Assembly: GCA_949130485.1 (NCBI GenBank)
Contig: OX422184.1
Span: forward strand, 25,899,674-25,963,673
Source: Agelas oroides
Taxonomy: Eukaryota > Porifera > Demospongiae > Agelasida > Agelasidae
Reading direction: 5' to 3'
DNA length: 64,000 nucleotides
In this document: piece after piece, positions 1 to 12,217 of the stretch
How the letters are laid out: every line of letters starts with the position of its first letter
Numbering within the stretch: position 1 is the first letter of the stretch
Notes under the pieces: model-generated
Told to the model about the DNA's origin: nothing
Seen by the model: the letters and a program-made list of their open reading frames with translations, nothing else
Database searches by the model: none
Translations under genes and position numbers: made by a program

Positions 1-2185
1 ATCTTTGATGTTTTACACTAATTGGAATACTAGGAACATTACTAGTGCTGCAACCATCCCACAATATAATTAGCTACTATGGAAACCAAGTGGTTTGTGG
101 TTGGGCAGAATTCCTGACTGCTGGAAGGAAGCCATGAGAGCACCAATACCTAAGTCAACTTCCAAGTCATCTGCACTGCTAAAAATGTGTCCCTACATGT
201 ACTATATAGCTGAATGATAATGCAAAATGTGATAATATTACAATGTTTCAATCTGGAGTATAAATGTGCTGTATCATAGACACCGCTGTCAATGTGTACA
301 ATCCATGTATGCAAGAGCATGCTGCCTAACCATAGAAACTCACACTATAATGTTTTACAATATTTATTCTTTCTAGCGCTATCTCAAGTTCATCCATCAT
401 GAATGAGCTTGTGGCCCTTGCGCTCTGTGCAGTACACACCCTACATGTAAATACAAATAGAAATTTCACATATTCCAAGATAAGGATGTTTGTCGGACAT
501 GTATTTAGAGGGACATATTTCACCACAAAGAGATCCAACAATAACCACAGGATAGGTCCGCTACTTAAAATTCGAGTCAAAGCATTTTTTACTTCGTAAT
601 TTAACAAGCCCAACATCACATCCAGGCAATTACCTTATACAATTATTAGTCTTCCATACCAATCACTGTCTCTCCAGCTTGTATGAAACCAGGGTATAAC
701 CATGCACTCTGCAGTTAAACCAACTTGTTGTTGCAGATAATGTACAAAAATGGTGCACAGAAAGTGGAGGGCCACAAAAGACATGCAAGATCAATAAAAT
801 CCTTAGGGACTGGGTATAATTCACTGTTGAAGAGGAACAATCATTATCTTCTCTTGCATTCCCGATTACACCCTATGGACCATGCAATGCAGGTAAAAGG
901 AAACGGTGGAGGTAAAGGAGGTAAAATGAGGAGCAGTCTGAGTTCATTGAGTAATACATCCACGTAGTAATACATAGCTACCCTTCTTATTATTAAAGCT
1001 CACCGTACATCAACGGCCATAAATCCTACTTGAAAGTATGCATACAGCTACCTTTAAAAATTGGAGGTCAAGCTATTTGCTTAAAATCAAGCTCACTCAA
1101 CTGCTTGTTCATGGCAATGCATGCTCACATTAGCAGCAGTAGTGTATAAATTTGTGGGGTCCTCCGGAGGTGTTATACAATTAACATTTCATATGTGCCC
1201 GAGAATACAACGCTACTTCCAAGCCTAGCTACGCTTGGATCACAATTACCAAGCCTCTACAGCTACTAGCTAGCTATGTCGTAGGTTACATCAGTTAGGA
1301 AAACCAAACATTTATGGCCTGAAAGTAAAGCAATTGAAAATTGTTCATGACGAAGTGGGAAATGGTACTAAGTCCAGGTGTACTGAAACAGCTAACGCTT
1401 GCTACAACACTGAAAGCAAAGGATATGAGAGAGGAAGTGATGGAGCCACAAATGTATTTACGTAAATGGTAGCAAACAACACAAACCACATCCTCAATGA
1501 AGATTATACATATAACGTCATTCAATAGCTTTACAGATACATGTTAGAAATGCACTCATGACTCTGGACTTTGTATTCACAATCATGCATTATGTAATAT
1601 TGCATCATTTTATGGTCACGCTCTCATCATGTGATTCCGTCTCATGCCATGCTTTTGATTTTTGTGTACTTCAAGTTATAATAAACTTTCTCGCTGCTAG
1701 TGCTGGCTGATTTCAACAATACACTCACTTATAAAGACATGTACACATACAGTAGTCATAAATTTAAGGTTTTATTAAAGTTGAAGTTTCAAGTGGCAAA
1801 CGGAAGCAACACTAATATATTCACATCCCTAACCCTAGCAGCACTATACTAACTGTGTGAAAGCAGGTTATGGTTCGTGGCAGTTGACACAGAACAGGCA
1901 AGTGTAGTACCGGTGGCTTGTATAACTTCCCAGTGTTCATTATTCCAAAGTTGATCACGCACTGAAGCTATACCTTTGAATGGTGATACTTCAAAGGTAT
2001 TGCTACACAGTGCATGAATCTTATGATCTACTGCTGTTGACTACTTTTGACTGCATGGTGATCATAAGTATAGCTAGGCCTACACGTCAGTTAAACATGT
2101 CATTGATGACCACTAGAAAAAGCTGGGACCTATTTAGCTGTTGCATCATCGGCATCAATCCATATCATTTAGCTGCAGGTCATAA
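1..2185. other. Gene-poor flank, no gene seen
   Basis: No open frame here has a recognisable domain, and those present are short (under 100 codons) and AT-rich. The stretch at about 645-742 is a diverged copy of the right end of the Tc1-like MITE at 6574-7012. Otherwise I see nothing I can name. Confidence 0.5.
645..742 (+). mobile_element. Diverged MITE end (same family as 6574-7012)
   Basis: It shares the word order of the right inverted repeat at 6912-7012: a 'cactgtctctccagcttg' block, then an 'accagggtataaccat' block, then a 'gcagttaaaccaacttg' block. The matching left end is not visible, so this is a solo or truncated end. Confidence 0.5.
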
Positions 2186-3741
2186 TAGCCTCGTCCCCAG
2201 GCCCGTTCGAAAAATCGGCCTGGTATCCACTGTTTGCGCATGCGCTTAATTTCCCGACATTCCGGGAATTCCGGATAATACCGTGTTACCTCCGTGTGCC
2301 GTGACGTCAGGTAGGTGTATTTGGCCGTATATTTAATCGTACAATGCTGACAATGGCTATTTGTGTGCAAGGCCTGGATTCTGCTGTGTTGTATGCCTTC
2401 CTGTGACTTCGAGGCGAAGCGACGGCGCTAAAACACGAAAAGAAAGCATCTGTGAAGCATTTATGCTGGCTGCTTATGGGTTTTGGCAAGTGATAATTCG
2501 TTTTTGTAGTGTGAAGATGGTCCTGCGTCGACAGCGCAGTCCAACGATAAGCGCTGGGGTCAGAAGGCCTGGGCAAAGGGCTAGGAGAGCAGCGCTCACC
2601 TCTTCGGCGATATAATATAAAAGCTGAGATAAACGTCATAGTTCATAACCCGACATGATATTGGCGGGATCCACTTTGTTCACCGCGCTTCATGCCCGAT
2701 GACGTCATACTGACGTGTGACATCGACAATGCAGGCCATGCGCCAGAAGAGCACAACAAATGATGTCCACCACATTTACAAAGAAGAAAATTAAAAAAAA
2801 GAAGGAAAGGATTCCATTCCCTGGCCCTAGCCCTAACCCTAACTGTAACACTAAGCCCTAACCATTCGGCTACGAAGCACTGCTGACGAATCCCTGCACT
2901 GCACCGGCGCCTAATGTGTACCGCGCTAATGCACCTACCAATATTACTAGGAGTACGCATGCGTATGATGCCTCGCGCGCGCCGCAGGTGTCAGGGGTTG
3001 CTCGTTTAGTATAGTGGGAGCCCAAAGTACAGTACAAAACAACGGTATAACGTGAAGGGTGAGCCTAAATACCTGGCTTGTGAAGAATCTCCAGTACGTG
3101 CTTTCTACTGTTGAACTCTATCTTGTGCTCTACTGTGGACTGACCTCTTTGTTTTTTTCTTTGTCAGAGTCGCTAGCCGTCGGCTGCGTTCAGTACTCGC
3201 TTCTGCACTTGACTCAGCCAAATACGTACGTTGCGAAGGCCCAGCCGCGCTGTCCTCTTGTCCTCCGTCGCCAAAAACGTCGTCCCAACGTCGTCGTGTA
3301 ATGCACGTGGTATCTGATATCCTGCCTGGGCGTGACCTCAAATTGACATTCCTAAGCGGTACCGCAAATTGACATTCCTAAGCGTGACCGACACGTACAT
3401 ACGTACGTACGTACGTACGTACGTACGCACGTACGCACGTACATTGCGAGAATAGATCCCTCATTCAGAGCCTCGCGCTAATGCGCTCGGCAATTACCGC
3501 TACAGCTAGCGCTACAGGGCAGACGACAGACGTCAGCATGACGTCATCGGGCATGAAGCGCGGTGAACAAAGTAAATACCGATATTGGCCGTCATTTGAC
3601 ACACCCTTGCGCAATTTCACGTGAGCTTTACGCACTAATTAAGCGCATGCGCGAACAGTGGATACCAGGCCCTTTTCTCCGATGTTTCGAACGGGCTCCG
3701 ATATTTCGAACGGGCCTGAACTGGGCCTGGGAACGAGGCTA
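2186..3741. mobile_element. MULE-like DNA transposon, non-autonomous, with 10-bp target duplication
   Basis: The ends are inverted repeats: TAGCCTCGTCCCCAGGCCC at 2186 and its complement ending at 3741. Similarity continues inward for more than 60 bp, through a GCGCATGCGC palindrome. The element is flanked by caggtcataa (2176-2185) and caggtcatca (3742-3751), a 10-bp duplication with one mismatch. A second nested inverted pair lies at about 2657-2722 and 3527-3593. No transposase is visible. TSDs of 9-10 bp are typical of Mutator-like elements, but the superfamily assignment is inferred from TSD length only. Confidence 0.75.
3393..3442. repeat. (ACGT)n microsatellite
   Basis: A run of alternating acgt units with a few gcacgt variants lies inside the MULE-like element. 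The unit is self-complementary, so the run can form a cruciform. Confidence 0.8.
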
Positions 3742-4095
3742 CAGGTCATCACAGATGGCCATCTTGAAGGTTTGTGGGTGGCATGGATTACACTACAGAC
3801 GTTAGTACTGATGCTGTGCAATCACCACCCACAATTAGTTTCCTGTGTACATAGCGTGGTTTCAGGGTTAGTGCAAACACGCTTGTACAAACCATAATTA
3901 TGATCTACACTATCAGATAACTACTCTGTCATTTTGGCTGGCAGAGTTTGATGCATGTAGCTGGCAGTCTGAAGGTCAGTTACTGCACTGGATATTAGAC
4001 TAGTAGCTCTTGTAAATTGCAAATAGTGTAGCTTTTCCCAAACAAGAACTCTCAGGATTGCTTACCTCTCATATTGTGTTTGTTCAATCAGCAGA

Positions 4096-6339
4096 ATGGC
4101 ACAGCAAGCCCAGGGAAAATTTGGATACCAAACAATCCAATTCCTCAAAACTGAACCTCTCGGATCTGGCTCTTACGGTGCTGTCTACAAGGCTATGTGT
4201 GATGACCTCCCCTGTGCTGGGAAAATCCTCCATCCCACTCTATTTCAGTCCAATGACCCTGGAGCGATGACTGTTATGAGACGATTCCAGCAAGAGTGCA
4301 ATTTTCTGAGTGCTATAAGCCATCCCAACATTGTACAGTACTTGGGCTCATACCAAGACCCAGAAACTCGACTACCAGTGCTTCTAATGGAGTTAATGGA
4401 TGACAGCTTGACCCGATTCCTGGAGCAATCCCAAGAGCCACTCCCTTACTGCACTCAAGTGAATATTTGTCATGACATAGCCCTGGCCCTTGCATACCTC
4501 CACTCAAATGACATCATACATCGTGACCTCTCTAGCAACAATGTCCTTGTGATTGGTGCAGGAAATAGGGCCAAGGTCACTGATTTTGGAATGGCAAAGC
4601 TTTTTGATGTGAATAGCTCTAACCGCACACCCTTAACCATGTGCCCAGGGACACTAGCATACATGTCCCCTGAGGCATTAGATGATCCACCAGTTTACAC
4701 CAAGAATTTGGACACTTTTTCACTTGGTGTACTGGGCATACAAATCATTACTCGGCAGTTTCCGAACCCTGGTCCTCGCATGAAGAAGGTCAGGGACCCT
4801 CGCTTCCCAGTTGGTATCCAGGTTCCAGTTCCTGAAACTGAACGCCGCAAGTCACACATTGACCTGATTGATCCCACTCACCCTCTCCTCCCCATTGCCA
4901 CTGACTGCCTGAGTCACAATGAGGAAGACAGGCCCTCAGCTCAGGATCTCTGCCATTGCCTAGCTGCACTGAAAGAAGCCCAACAGTACGGTGACAGTGT
5001 GCAGCAAGCTCAAGGGAGAAGCAGACCAGCACAAAGAGCCAGGGAGGACAGAGAGAGACAAATCAGGAAACTACAACAGGAGAAAGAAGAACTGCGGCAA
5101 GAGAAGCATAAACATGATAGACAAGTGCAAGACCTCCAGCAACAGCTCCAAGTCAGTGATAGTCAAATTCGAGAAAAGGATGCAGTAATAGCTGCAAGAG
5201 AACAAGAGATACAACGACTTAGACAAGAACATGAACTAGTAACTCAAGAGCAAGATCGCAATACTACATCCAGGGAGAACCGACTTCAAGAGTTGCTTGT
5301 AGCAACTGCACGATTTCAGCAAGACATTCTGCAGAGAGAAAAAAAGATCCAAGATTTACAGGAAGAGAACCAATATTTACAACACGAGTTGAGAAACATT
5401 TTGCAGCAGCCAATGGTCACACGGAAAGGGAAACAAACATTAAGGTGGAAGATGTGTAACGCAGCACCATACAAGATGAAAAGAGGATCAGCCAGTGGCT
5501 GTGGTAACATGGCTTTCTTTGGACCATATGATAGTAGCCATGTACATTCATACAATTCTGAAACAGAGGAGTGGTTTACCTTCCCACGGTGCTCTAAAGA
5601 GCATTTCAGCCTTGCAGCCATCAATGGCATTGTGACAGCTGTGGGTGGCAGGCAGTCAAGTAACTGCACCAACACACTGCTCAGTCTCACAGCTAGTAAA
5701 GGCGGAAAAAGAAAGTGGGTGGAGCATTTTCCACCTATGCCAACCAAACGTGAATTCAATGCTGTCACATGCAGTGGAAAGGACCTGCTGGTGGCTGGGG
5801 GTAGAGGTGAGGGGTACACTAAGCTGGCCACAGTAGAAGTGATGAACACTGACACGCTGCAGTGGTCAACAGCCAGCCATCTCCCTTACGCTCTCTCTGA
5901 TGCTACAGCCACCATCTGTGGGGACCGAGTCTACCTAGTAGGGGGTTTGGGTCAAGATGGCTATTCGTCAAACTCTGTTCTCACCTGCTCTTTGAGTACC
6001 CTCCTCCAAACACAAACAGTGGGAGCCAAGATGAAGACTTTGTCACTTCCGAGAAACCAGTTTATATGGCACACAATTGCTGATCTACCCATGAAATGTT
6101 CCACCTGTGTAACACTGAATGGACAGCTGCTAGCAATCGGTGGATACAATTCAGACAAGATGGACAGTAACAATATCCACTCATACAACACAGAGACCAG
6201 CTCCTGGGAGCTCATCAGTCACATGCACACCTCTCGACGCTGGTGTCTGGTGACAGTCCTCCCTGACAATAAACTGATGGTGGTGGGAGGCCAAACTAAT
6301 ACTGGTGACTTAGATACAGTAGAATTTGGCAAACTTTAG
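4096..6339 (+). CDS. Protein kinase - coiled coil - Kelch protein (747 aa, single exon)
   Basis: This is an uninterrupted 747-codon frame. Residues ~17-295 form a protein kinase domain: glycine loop GSGSYG (23-28), ATP lysine in AGKIL (K43), catalytic loop HRDLSSNN (142-149), DFG (163-165) and a MSPE activation-segment end (~190-193). The catalytic loop lacks the Lys of HRDLKxxN Ser/Thr kinases, suggesting a TKL/TK-like divergent class. All key catalytic residues are present, so activity is expected. Residues ~300-445 are a long charged Q/E/R-rich coiled coil. Residues ~480-747 hold Kelch-type repeats (GG doublets followed by spaced Y/W), predicting a beta-propeller for protein binding. The start codon follows a pyrimidine-rich stretch ending in CAG, so a 5' UTR intron is possible. 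Single-exon kinase-Kelch fusions are, from memory, expanded in sponges. Substrate and pathway are unknown. Confidence 0.93.
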   Translation: MAQQAQGKFGYQTIQFLKTEPLGSGSYGAVYKAMCDDLPCAGKILHPTLFQSNDPGAMTVMRRFQQECNFLSAISHPNIVQYLGSYQDPETRLPVLLMELMDDSLTRFLEQSQEPLPYCTQVNICHDIALALAYLHSNDIIHRDLSSNNVLVIGAGNRAKVTDFGMAKLFDVNSSNRTPLTMCPGTLAYMSPEALDDPPVYTKNLDTFSLGVLGIQIITRQFPNPGPRMKKVRDPRFPVGIQVPVPETERRKSHIDLIDPTHPLLPIATDCLSHNEEDRPSAQDLCHCLAALKEAQQYGDSVQQAQGRSRPAQRAREDRERQIRKLQQEKEELRQEKHKHDRQVQDLQQQLQVSDSQIREKDAVIAAREQEIQRLRQEHELVTQEQDRNTTSRENRLQELLVATARFQQDILQREKKIQDLQEENQYLQHELRNILQQPMVTRKGKQTLRWKMCNAAPYKMKRGSASGCGNMAFFGPYDSSHVHSYNSETEEWFTFPRCSKEHFSLAAINGIVTAVGGRQSSNCTNTLLSLTASKGGKRKWVEHFPPMPTKREFNAVTCSGKDLLVAGGRGEGYTKLATVEVMNTDTLQWSTASHLPYALSDATATICGDRVYLVGGLGQDGYSSNSVLTCSLSTLLQTQTVGAKMKTLSLPRNQFIWHTIADLPMKCSTCVTLNGQLLAIGGYNSDKMDSNNIHSYNTETSSWELISHMHTSRRWCLVTVLPDNKLMVVGGQTNTGDLDTVEFGKL

Positions 6340-6573
6340 TAACATCTTTGAAATGTATTGTGTTTGTGAGACATGGAGACTCCATTAGTGATCAGTTCAG
6401 AATGTATTGTTGCAGTGTCAGCAGGGACAAAAGGTTGTGACTTTGTTATAAACACATGCAACAGTGAGTTACGTTGCTGTCAATATTAACTTCATGAAAT
6501 GTGTAACATTCGCAGTATATTTTGACTATTGGCAAAGTTCTCTACAAAGGATCATAGATGCCTCCGTTGGGTA

Positions 6574-7012
6574 CACTGCAAAAACAAGTTGGTTGTTTTA
6601 ACCACAGAGTAGTTACCATGGTTGCAGACAAACTGGAGAGACAGTGGTTATGAGATGCTCGCTTTTGGTATTAGACACTAATTGCACAAAGGACAGCTTC
6701 CCAGTTCATCTTACAACCACAATACACTGAAAACCCTCATAACATCCGATTCCCTCACCTGATTCCAATTAAGAGCATGAAAGTTCCTTACTGCAACTTT
6801 GAAGTGCATTTGTAATGACTCCTTCACAGATGTTCTGAGGTTTGTCAGTGTATTGTGGTTGTAAGATGAACTGGGTAGCTGCCTATTGGGTTGCCTTATG
6901 CAGTAAGTCTTCAATACCAAAAGCTAACCTCTCATAACCACTGTCTCTTCAGCTTGTCTGCAACCATGGTAACCCACTCTGTGGTTAAAACAACCAACCT
7001 GTTTTTGTAGTG
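6574..7012. mobile_element. Tc1/mariner-like MITE with ~100-bp inverted repeats and TA duplication
   Basis: The left arm (6574-6677, beginning CACTGCAAAAAC) and right arm (6912-7012, ending GTTTTTGTAGTG) are about 90% complementary over ~100 bp. An inner pair is also inverted (about 6701-6735 and 6847-6880), so most of the element folds into a hairpin. It is flanked by TA on both sides (6572-6573 and 7013-7014). There is no ORF. It lies just 3' of the kinase-Kelch gene and could be in its 3' UTR. Confidence 0.8.
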
Positions 7013-7014
7013 TA

Positions 7015-7912
7015 ACGAGCTATGGCAATGCTGGGTATTTCATGGAGCTTGTAATGTGTTCACAGTATATGCTACCCAGAGCAAGTGCAAACAAATTAAC
7101 TACCGGCTTTCCACAACTAAACTTTCAGTGTGCTGGAGCCAGTTAGCCTTGTTCCCTGGCCTTGTTTTATACCATTCATTTGCACTCACTATACTATGTA
7201 CATGCATGGAAAAGGTTGGTCTCATTCATCATGTTAGCTACTGGACCTGAGGTCGACATAGGAAGGGAATTACCACTTGCTCAAGCTCACACCAGTAAAG
7301 GTACAACGTATGAGAAGCAGGGGGGGGGGGGGGACTGAAATGTGATGCTGTCTGAGGATTATGAATTGTTACTTCGAGACCCAGCATACTAGTGTTGAAG
7401 GATTACAAAGTAATGTACTGGAGGTGTACTGGAGCCACTTACATAAGTTATGGCAAGTTGGCCATGGCAACCACTATGGCCCTCTTGAAGTTTATATGCA
7501 TTGATTAGCGCTGTCATAAGGACTATGTGTGTCAGAGGGAGATGCATAGTATGTGGCAAAGGAGTGTGCATACATGTGAGAGAGAGAGTGGCATAAAATT
7601 TTGCAAAGCTGCATGATGTTTGCACCATACATAACAGTACAAAAGTAGCTATGCCCTTTCATCTTGAAATGCAAGCTCTAAAACCACTGCTCACATACAA
7701 TCACTCATTAGGGGAGGAGGGGAAGAGAGGAAGGTGTTCACTCATTAGGGGAGGAGGGGAAAGTGGAAGTTGAAGGGTGTTCACTCACTATGACAGCGAA
7801 AACGTTCAGGGTTGTCCAATCGATATGTCCAGTAAATATGCTTAGACAACTACTGCAATCAACAAACTGCTACAACCTCATACATGGTTTTGGCCATTGC
7901 ATATGGTTTTGA
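7015..7912. other. Intergenic, no gene seen
   Basis: It contains a G homopolymer (about 7320-7334) and a short direct duplication (the 'cactcattaggggaggagg' block at about 7700 and 7740). No coding signal was recognised. Confidence 0.5.
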
Positions 7913-8340
7913 GGAGCTGCTACCCTCCCATGCACTTACTGACCCGAGCTGCTACCCTCCTATGCACTTACTGACCCGAACTGCTACCATCTCATGCATT
8001 TACTGACCCGAGCTGCTACCCTCCCATGCACTTACTGACCGGTGCTACCCTCCCATGCGCTTATTGACCCGAGCTGCTACCCTCCCATGCACTTACTGAC
8101 CCGAGCTGCTACCCTCTCATGTGCTTATTGACCCGAGCTTCTACCCTCCCATGCGATTACTGACCGAGCTGCTACCCTCCCATGCGCTTACTGACCCAAG
8201 CTGCTACCCTCCCATGCACTTACTGACCCAAGCTGCTACCCTCCCATGCGATTACTGACCGAGCTGCTACCCTCCCATGCGCTTACTGACCCAAGCTGCT
8301 ACCCTCCCATGCACTTACAGACCCGAGCTGCTACCCTCTC
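7913..8340. repeat. 32-bp minisatellite, about 13 copies
   Basis: The unit starts gagctgctaccctcccatgc and ends acttactgaccc, with a few substitutions and 1-2-bp deletions between copies. No function is apparent. Confidence 0.9.
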
Positions 8341-9059
8341 ACGGAGTCAAGAAGTCTCACTGTGCCTGAAGTCAAAGGGTGAAAGATGACTACAATCATC
8401 CCCAAAAAAATGGATAACTAGGATCATCCAAAATTGGATGATATTTTACGTCATCCGTAAGTGGATGACTAGAATCTTCCAAAATTGGATGATTATTGCT
8501 TAAGGTAAGTCAGGGTAATTCTGAATACTGGGTAATTCTGAACATTCCACCACTGCTTCAGCTTTATAAACAACTGCACTCCAGTATTGCAGACACAGGT
8601 AGGTCTAGTAGGTAGCTACCTTTCAGCACAGGGTTTCTTGTCGGTGTAGATGAAATTTACACAGCATACCGCTACAAAACGTCAAGACAGTTAAAAATTT
8701 GCCTAGACCACATACCTCTAGAAATATTTTAATAACTTTGCAGCATTCTGATACCAAAACAACTCAGCAATGTTGACCATACAGCAATGAACCTACGATA
8801 ACAATTTGGCAAAAAACAACTGACTGGAGGGACCTGCAGTGTACTATTCATAATTACCCAAATCACGTAATTTCCACATTAGGTGATAATTTGTGTTTTT
8901 CCGTGGACAAGTCTGTAAATGTGAAGCAATCAAAATTATGCTGCTCAATGTCTGAAGGCTAATGAACCCTCCTGTGTAGAAAAAGTTTTGATATCTGCTA
9001 ACAGGGTTTGCAAACGCATGGCTTTTTTGTAAGTTTATTCAGATTTACCCTATTTTACC

Positions 9060-9175
9060 TTACTGTCCCCCCCAGACATTATTCACTAGTGAATACCGTC
9101 CCCCCCCCCCCCCGGACATTATTCACTGGTGAATACTGTCCCCCTATAGGACATTATTCACCGGTGAGCTTAGTT
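9060..9175. repeat. Palindromic 'GGACATTATTCAC' repeats, three units
   Basis: Three copies of a near-palindrome, GGACATTATTCAC followed by GTGAATA-type sequence, are separated by C tracts. The same motif recurs at 62309-62435 and 62948-63085. Confidence 0.7.
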
Positions 9176-9800
9176 GTAGTTTGTGAATAGTGATCACCAC
9201 TCTGAACATTGATATGTGGTGCCCTCACCTCCCCCCCCCCCCCCCCCCCCCTCCACAAAGCAAAGTCATCATCATAGCTGGAAGGTATTGTGTATCAACT
9301 TTGGTATCTGTTGCCCTGTAGGCCATGTCAATTGGTCTTACCTAGTCTCGCACAGTAGACCGAGGGAAGCATCATGCATGAGGAAGGCTTCCTTGACCAT
9401 CATGTGACTGTTGTGTGATAGTCTCAGAACCAGACTCAAAATCAAATAGGACAGTCTGGTAAATCGACTGGGGAGGAAGTGTACTCTGCATCCGGTATGC
9501 AGACGCACATGCTTCTGATTGGCTTTTGATTAGCATTCTGACATGTGTTTATTGGAAATGCAAACTGCACGTGAGCCGTCTTCGCAAGTGGTCAGATTTT
9601 GCTTCATTGTGGAAAGTTCTGAAGTGTAAAGAGTAGAATGCTTCTGCGAGTGTCTGGTTCTGCTGAAGCTCTACCGGTGACAAAAGGTTCAGCAATTATT
9701 AAAATCCTAACATTCTGCAGTGTACACTTCCACTCCAGCCCATTTATCAGACGCTCTTTTCCATTTTTGAGGAGACTCTGGGAACGAGACAAGTGGTGTG
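9171..9800 (+). repeat. Dispersed repeat, copy A
   Basis: About 600 bp similar to copies at 43440-45250 (B) and 59422-60345 (C). Shared words include 'tattgtgt', 'tctgttg(c/t)cctgtaggcc', 'gaccgagggaagcat', 'tggaaagttctgaagtg' and 'atttatcagacgctcttttc'. No coding frame is preserved among the copies. A C homopolymer at about 9231-9252 interrupts this copy. The nature is unknown; it may be a segmental duplication or an uncharacterised transposon. Confidence 0.75.
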
Positions 9801-9907
9801 AGGGGATAAGATTCTGCAGTGCACAAAACAGTCTCACTCCCTGAACAAATTTTATCTCATCGCTCCTCAAATATTAATGTCTAGACCCTTTCTGCTAGAG
9901 ATCTACA

Positions 9908-10272
9908 ACTACCAGACCTGTTGGTGACCCATTCTGTGAGGCTGTACACACAACTGCCAGACCTGTTGGTGACCCATTCTGTGAGGCTGTACACACAACC
10001 GCCAGACCTGTTGGTGACCCATTCTGTGAGGCCGTACACACAACTGCCAGACCTGTTGGTGACCCATTCTGTGAGGCTGTACAGACAACTGCCAGACCTG
10101 TTGGTGACCCATTCTGTGAGGCCGTACACACAACTGCCAGACCTGTTGGTGACCCATTCTGTGAGGCCGTACACACAACTGCCAGACCTGTTGGTGACCC
10201 ATTCTGTGAGGCTGTACACATGACTGCCAGACCTGTTGGTGACCCATTCTGTGAGGCTGTACAGACAACTGC
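9908..10272. repeat. 45-bp minisatellite, eight near-identical copies
   Basis: The unit begins ccagacctgttggtgaccca and continues ttctgtgaggctgtacacac. The copy starts run from 9913 at steps of exactly 45 bp to 10228. The unit is 15 codons without stops, so several frames are open on both strands. An isolated single copy sits at about 62123-62165. Confidence 0.92.
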
Positions 10273-11150
10273 ACCAAGGTACGTTACTGACTTCCATTCT
10301 CATTCTCCATCCATTAACCTTCCTTTGTCCCACTCCCTGTCTCCTCCCCTTTCTACCCTTCTTCTCCTCTCCTTCCTCCCTTCTCCTCAACCACATTTAA
10401 AGCATCTCACTTTTCAGAAATGTTCAGATGACCTCTTTTCACTGGCATCAAGCAAAGTCTTTTACCACCTTTTCACTGCCTCACTCCAATCACGCCCCCA
10501 ATCACACACACATGCACACTCATACACACACCGTTTCCTCACAGTTTCTCTGCCATGCTCATGAGGATTATTTCCCACCACACTCAGTCAGACACCAAGT
10601 TAACTGTGCTAGAACATTGCAGTGCAGTTTTGTATTGTTGTTGATGGTACGTACAAGTGGATGGAAGGACATTCCCACTACATGTTTGTATCTGTTCTTG
10701 ATAGTTTTCTGATTTCTGTTTCCCTCCCGGCAGTTCTCAGCGTACTTAAGTGGTGGTTCATTAATATTGTTGGAGACATTTTGAGATTTACTAATCTTGA
10801 CTTCATGACAACAGAGTGGGCACTAATAGGAAATAATGGAACTGATACCACATTGGGCGCTAATTAGAAATATTGGGATTCATAGATGCTATATGACCTG
10901 TTACCTAGGCAACATCACTGTAGAAGAGATATGAGCAACATTCTCATATGTAGCTAACAGGTTATATATCAAAGTCGGTAGATGGCGCCGACACGTAATA
11001 TATACAATACTTAATATATAGCAAAAGCCATGAAACTCAACCACGAACGTGTTTTACGCTCAAAGAAGTGCCCATCTTAGAGGGATTTTACAACCAGCAA
11101 AACTCACAAGCTTACATATTGTGACTGATTGTGAGGAGATGTTACACAAA
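10273..11150. other. Intergenic, no gene seen
   Basis: A pyrimidine-rich stretch (10310-10390) and a short CA-rich run (about 10505-10530) are present. I recognise no gene, RNA or element here. Confidence 0.5.
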
Positions 11151-11153
11151 TAA

Positions 11154-11346
11154 CAGTGGAGTAGGAACCAATTTTGGATTGGGGGGACCAAGGTGTATTG
11201 GGAGGGGTGGGGTTAGGGTTATATAATAATCAGCATGATATAGTATATTATATACTATAACATGGAGCCTGATTATTGGGGGGACCAGGCTCCCCCTGTT
11301 GGATTATCACCCCCCCCCCCCCCCCCCCCCCATTCCTACTCCACTG
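11154..11346. mobile_element. Short MITE with 14-bp perfect terminal inverted repeats
   Basis: The termini are CAGTGGAGTAGGAA and its exact complement. The flanks share aataa on both sides, a possible 5-bp target duplication. The interior carries G- and C-homopolymer runs and a palindromic AT-rich core. Confidence 0.65.
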
Positions 11347-11354
11347 AATAACTT

Positions 11355-11545
11355 TAGCACAAAACATACTCAAGTACTGCACAGTGATCACGAGAGACAT
11401 ACCGTGCAAAATACTGCACACATTATGGTACTTTACACTACCTAAAATACTGCACACATTATGGTACTTTACACTACCTAAAATACTGCACACATTATGG
11501 TACTTTACACTACCTAAAAATACTGCACACATTATCATGGCGTAC
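11355..11545. repeat. 36-bp repeat (three copies) of the 'tactgcacacattatgg' family
   Basis: Units of tactgcacacattatggtac followed by tttacactacctaaaa. The same unit occurs at 15470-15535, just 3' of NLR gene 1, and at 52510-52575, just 3' of NLR gene 2. A diverged copy of the surrounding sequence is at 51725-51795. Confidence 0.8.
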
Positions 11546-11815
11546 GGTAGTACGCCATATGTAGGGATGACCCCGAAAAAAATGGCCGCCACATTAAAAG
11601 TGCACAAATAACACGCTCGAAATGTCTTCGTTAGATTAGTCAAAGGCCTGTATGAGCCATATCAGGCATTATCGAGTGTTTTCATGAGCAAAAAGACTGT
11701 TAAGTTTGCTGGAAAGTATCGCTAAGCACCAGACCGGCAAGTCGCCAAAACGGACAAATCGTCTATCTTCCGAGGGGTCCGTCACGGCGCAGTTCGGCGT
11801 ACGAGATTTCGAAAT

Positions 11816-11975
11816 CCAGTGGATTTCAGGTGGATTTCTGGATTTCAGTTTGGATTTCTGGATTTCAGTTTGGATTTCTGGATTTCTGGATTTCAAAGTG
11901 GATTTCTGGATTTCAAAGTGGATTTCTGGATTTCAAAGTGGATTTCTGGATTTCAAAGCGGATTTCTGGATTTCG
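11816..11975. repeat. Left subterminal repeat array of the hAT-like element
   Basis: About eight copies of gtggatttctggatttcaaa. Both forward frames are open and give W/F/D/S-rich peptides, a by-product of the unit and not evidence of a gene. Confidence 0.8.
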
Positions 11976-12217
11976 CTATTTCTGAAGATACAGCTAAAAT
12001 ATACTCATGAACAATCATGAACCACATTCCTCTCAGCCTATATGCTAACAGAATACAATGTCACAGGCAGTTCACCGCTACATAGCGCATAGGCAGCGTG
12101 TTCGTTGATTGGCATACATATACATACGCATACTGCGTGTTCGTTGATTGTCATACATATTCATACGCATACTGCGTGTTAGTTTACATACATATTCATA
12201 CCGTACTGCATGTTCGT

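Noticed and set aside
2818-2862. Telomere-like ccctaa repeats
   Set aside because: Only a few irregular units inside a transposon; no array.
9881-10396. 171-aa and overlapping proteins over the 45-bp array
   Set aside because: All are shadows of the stop-free 45-bp unit; no start context or domain.
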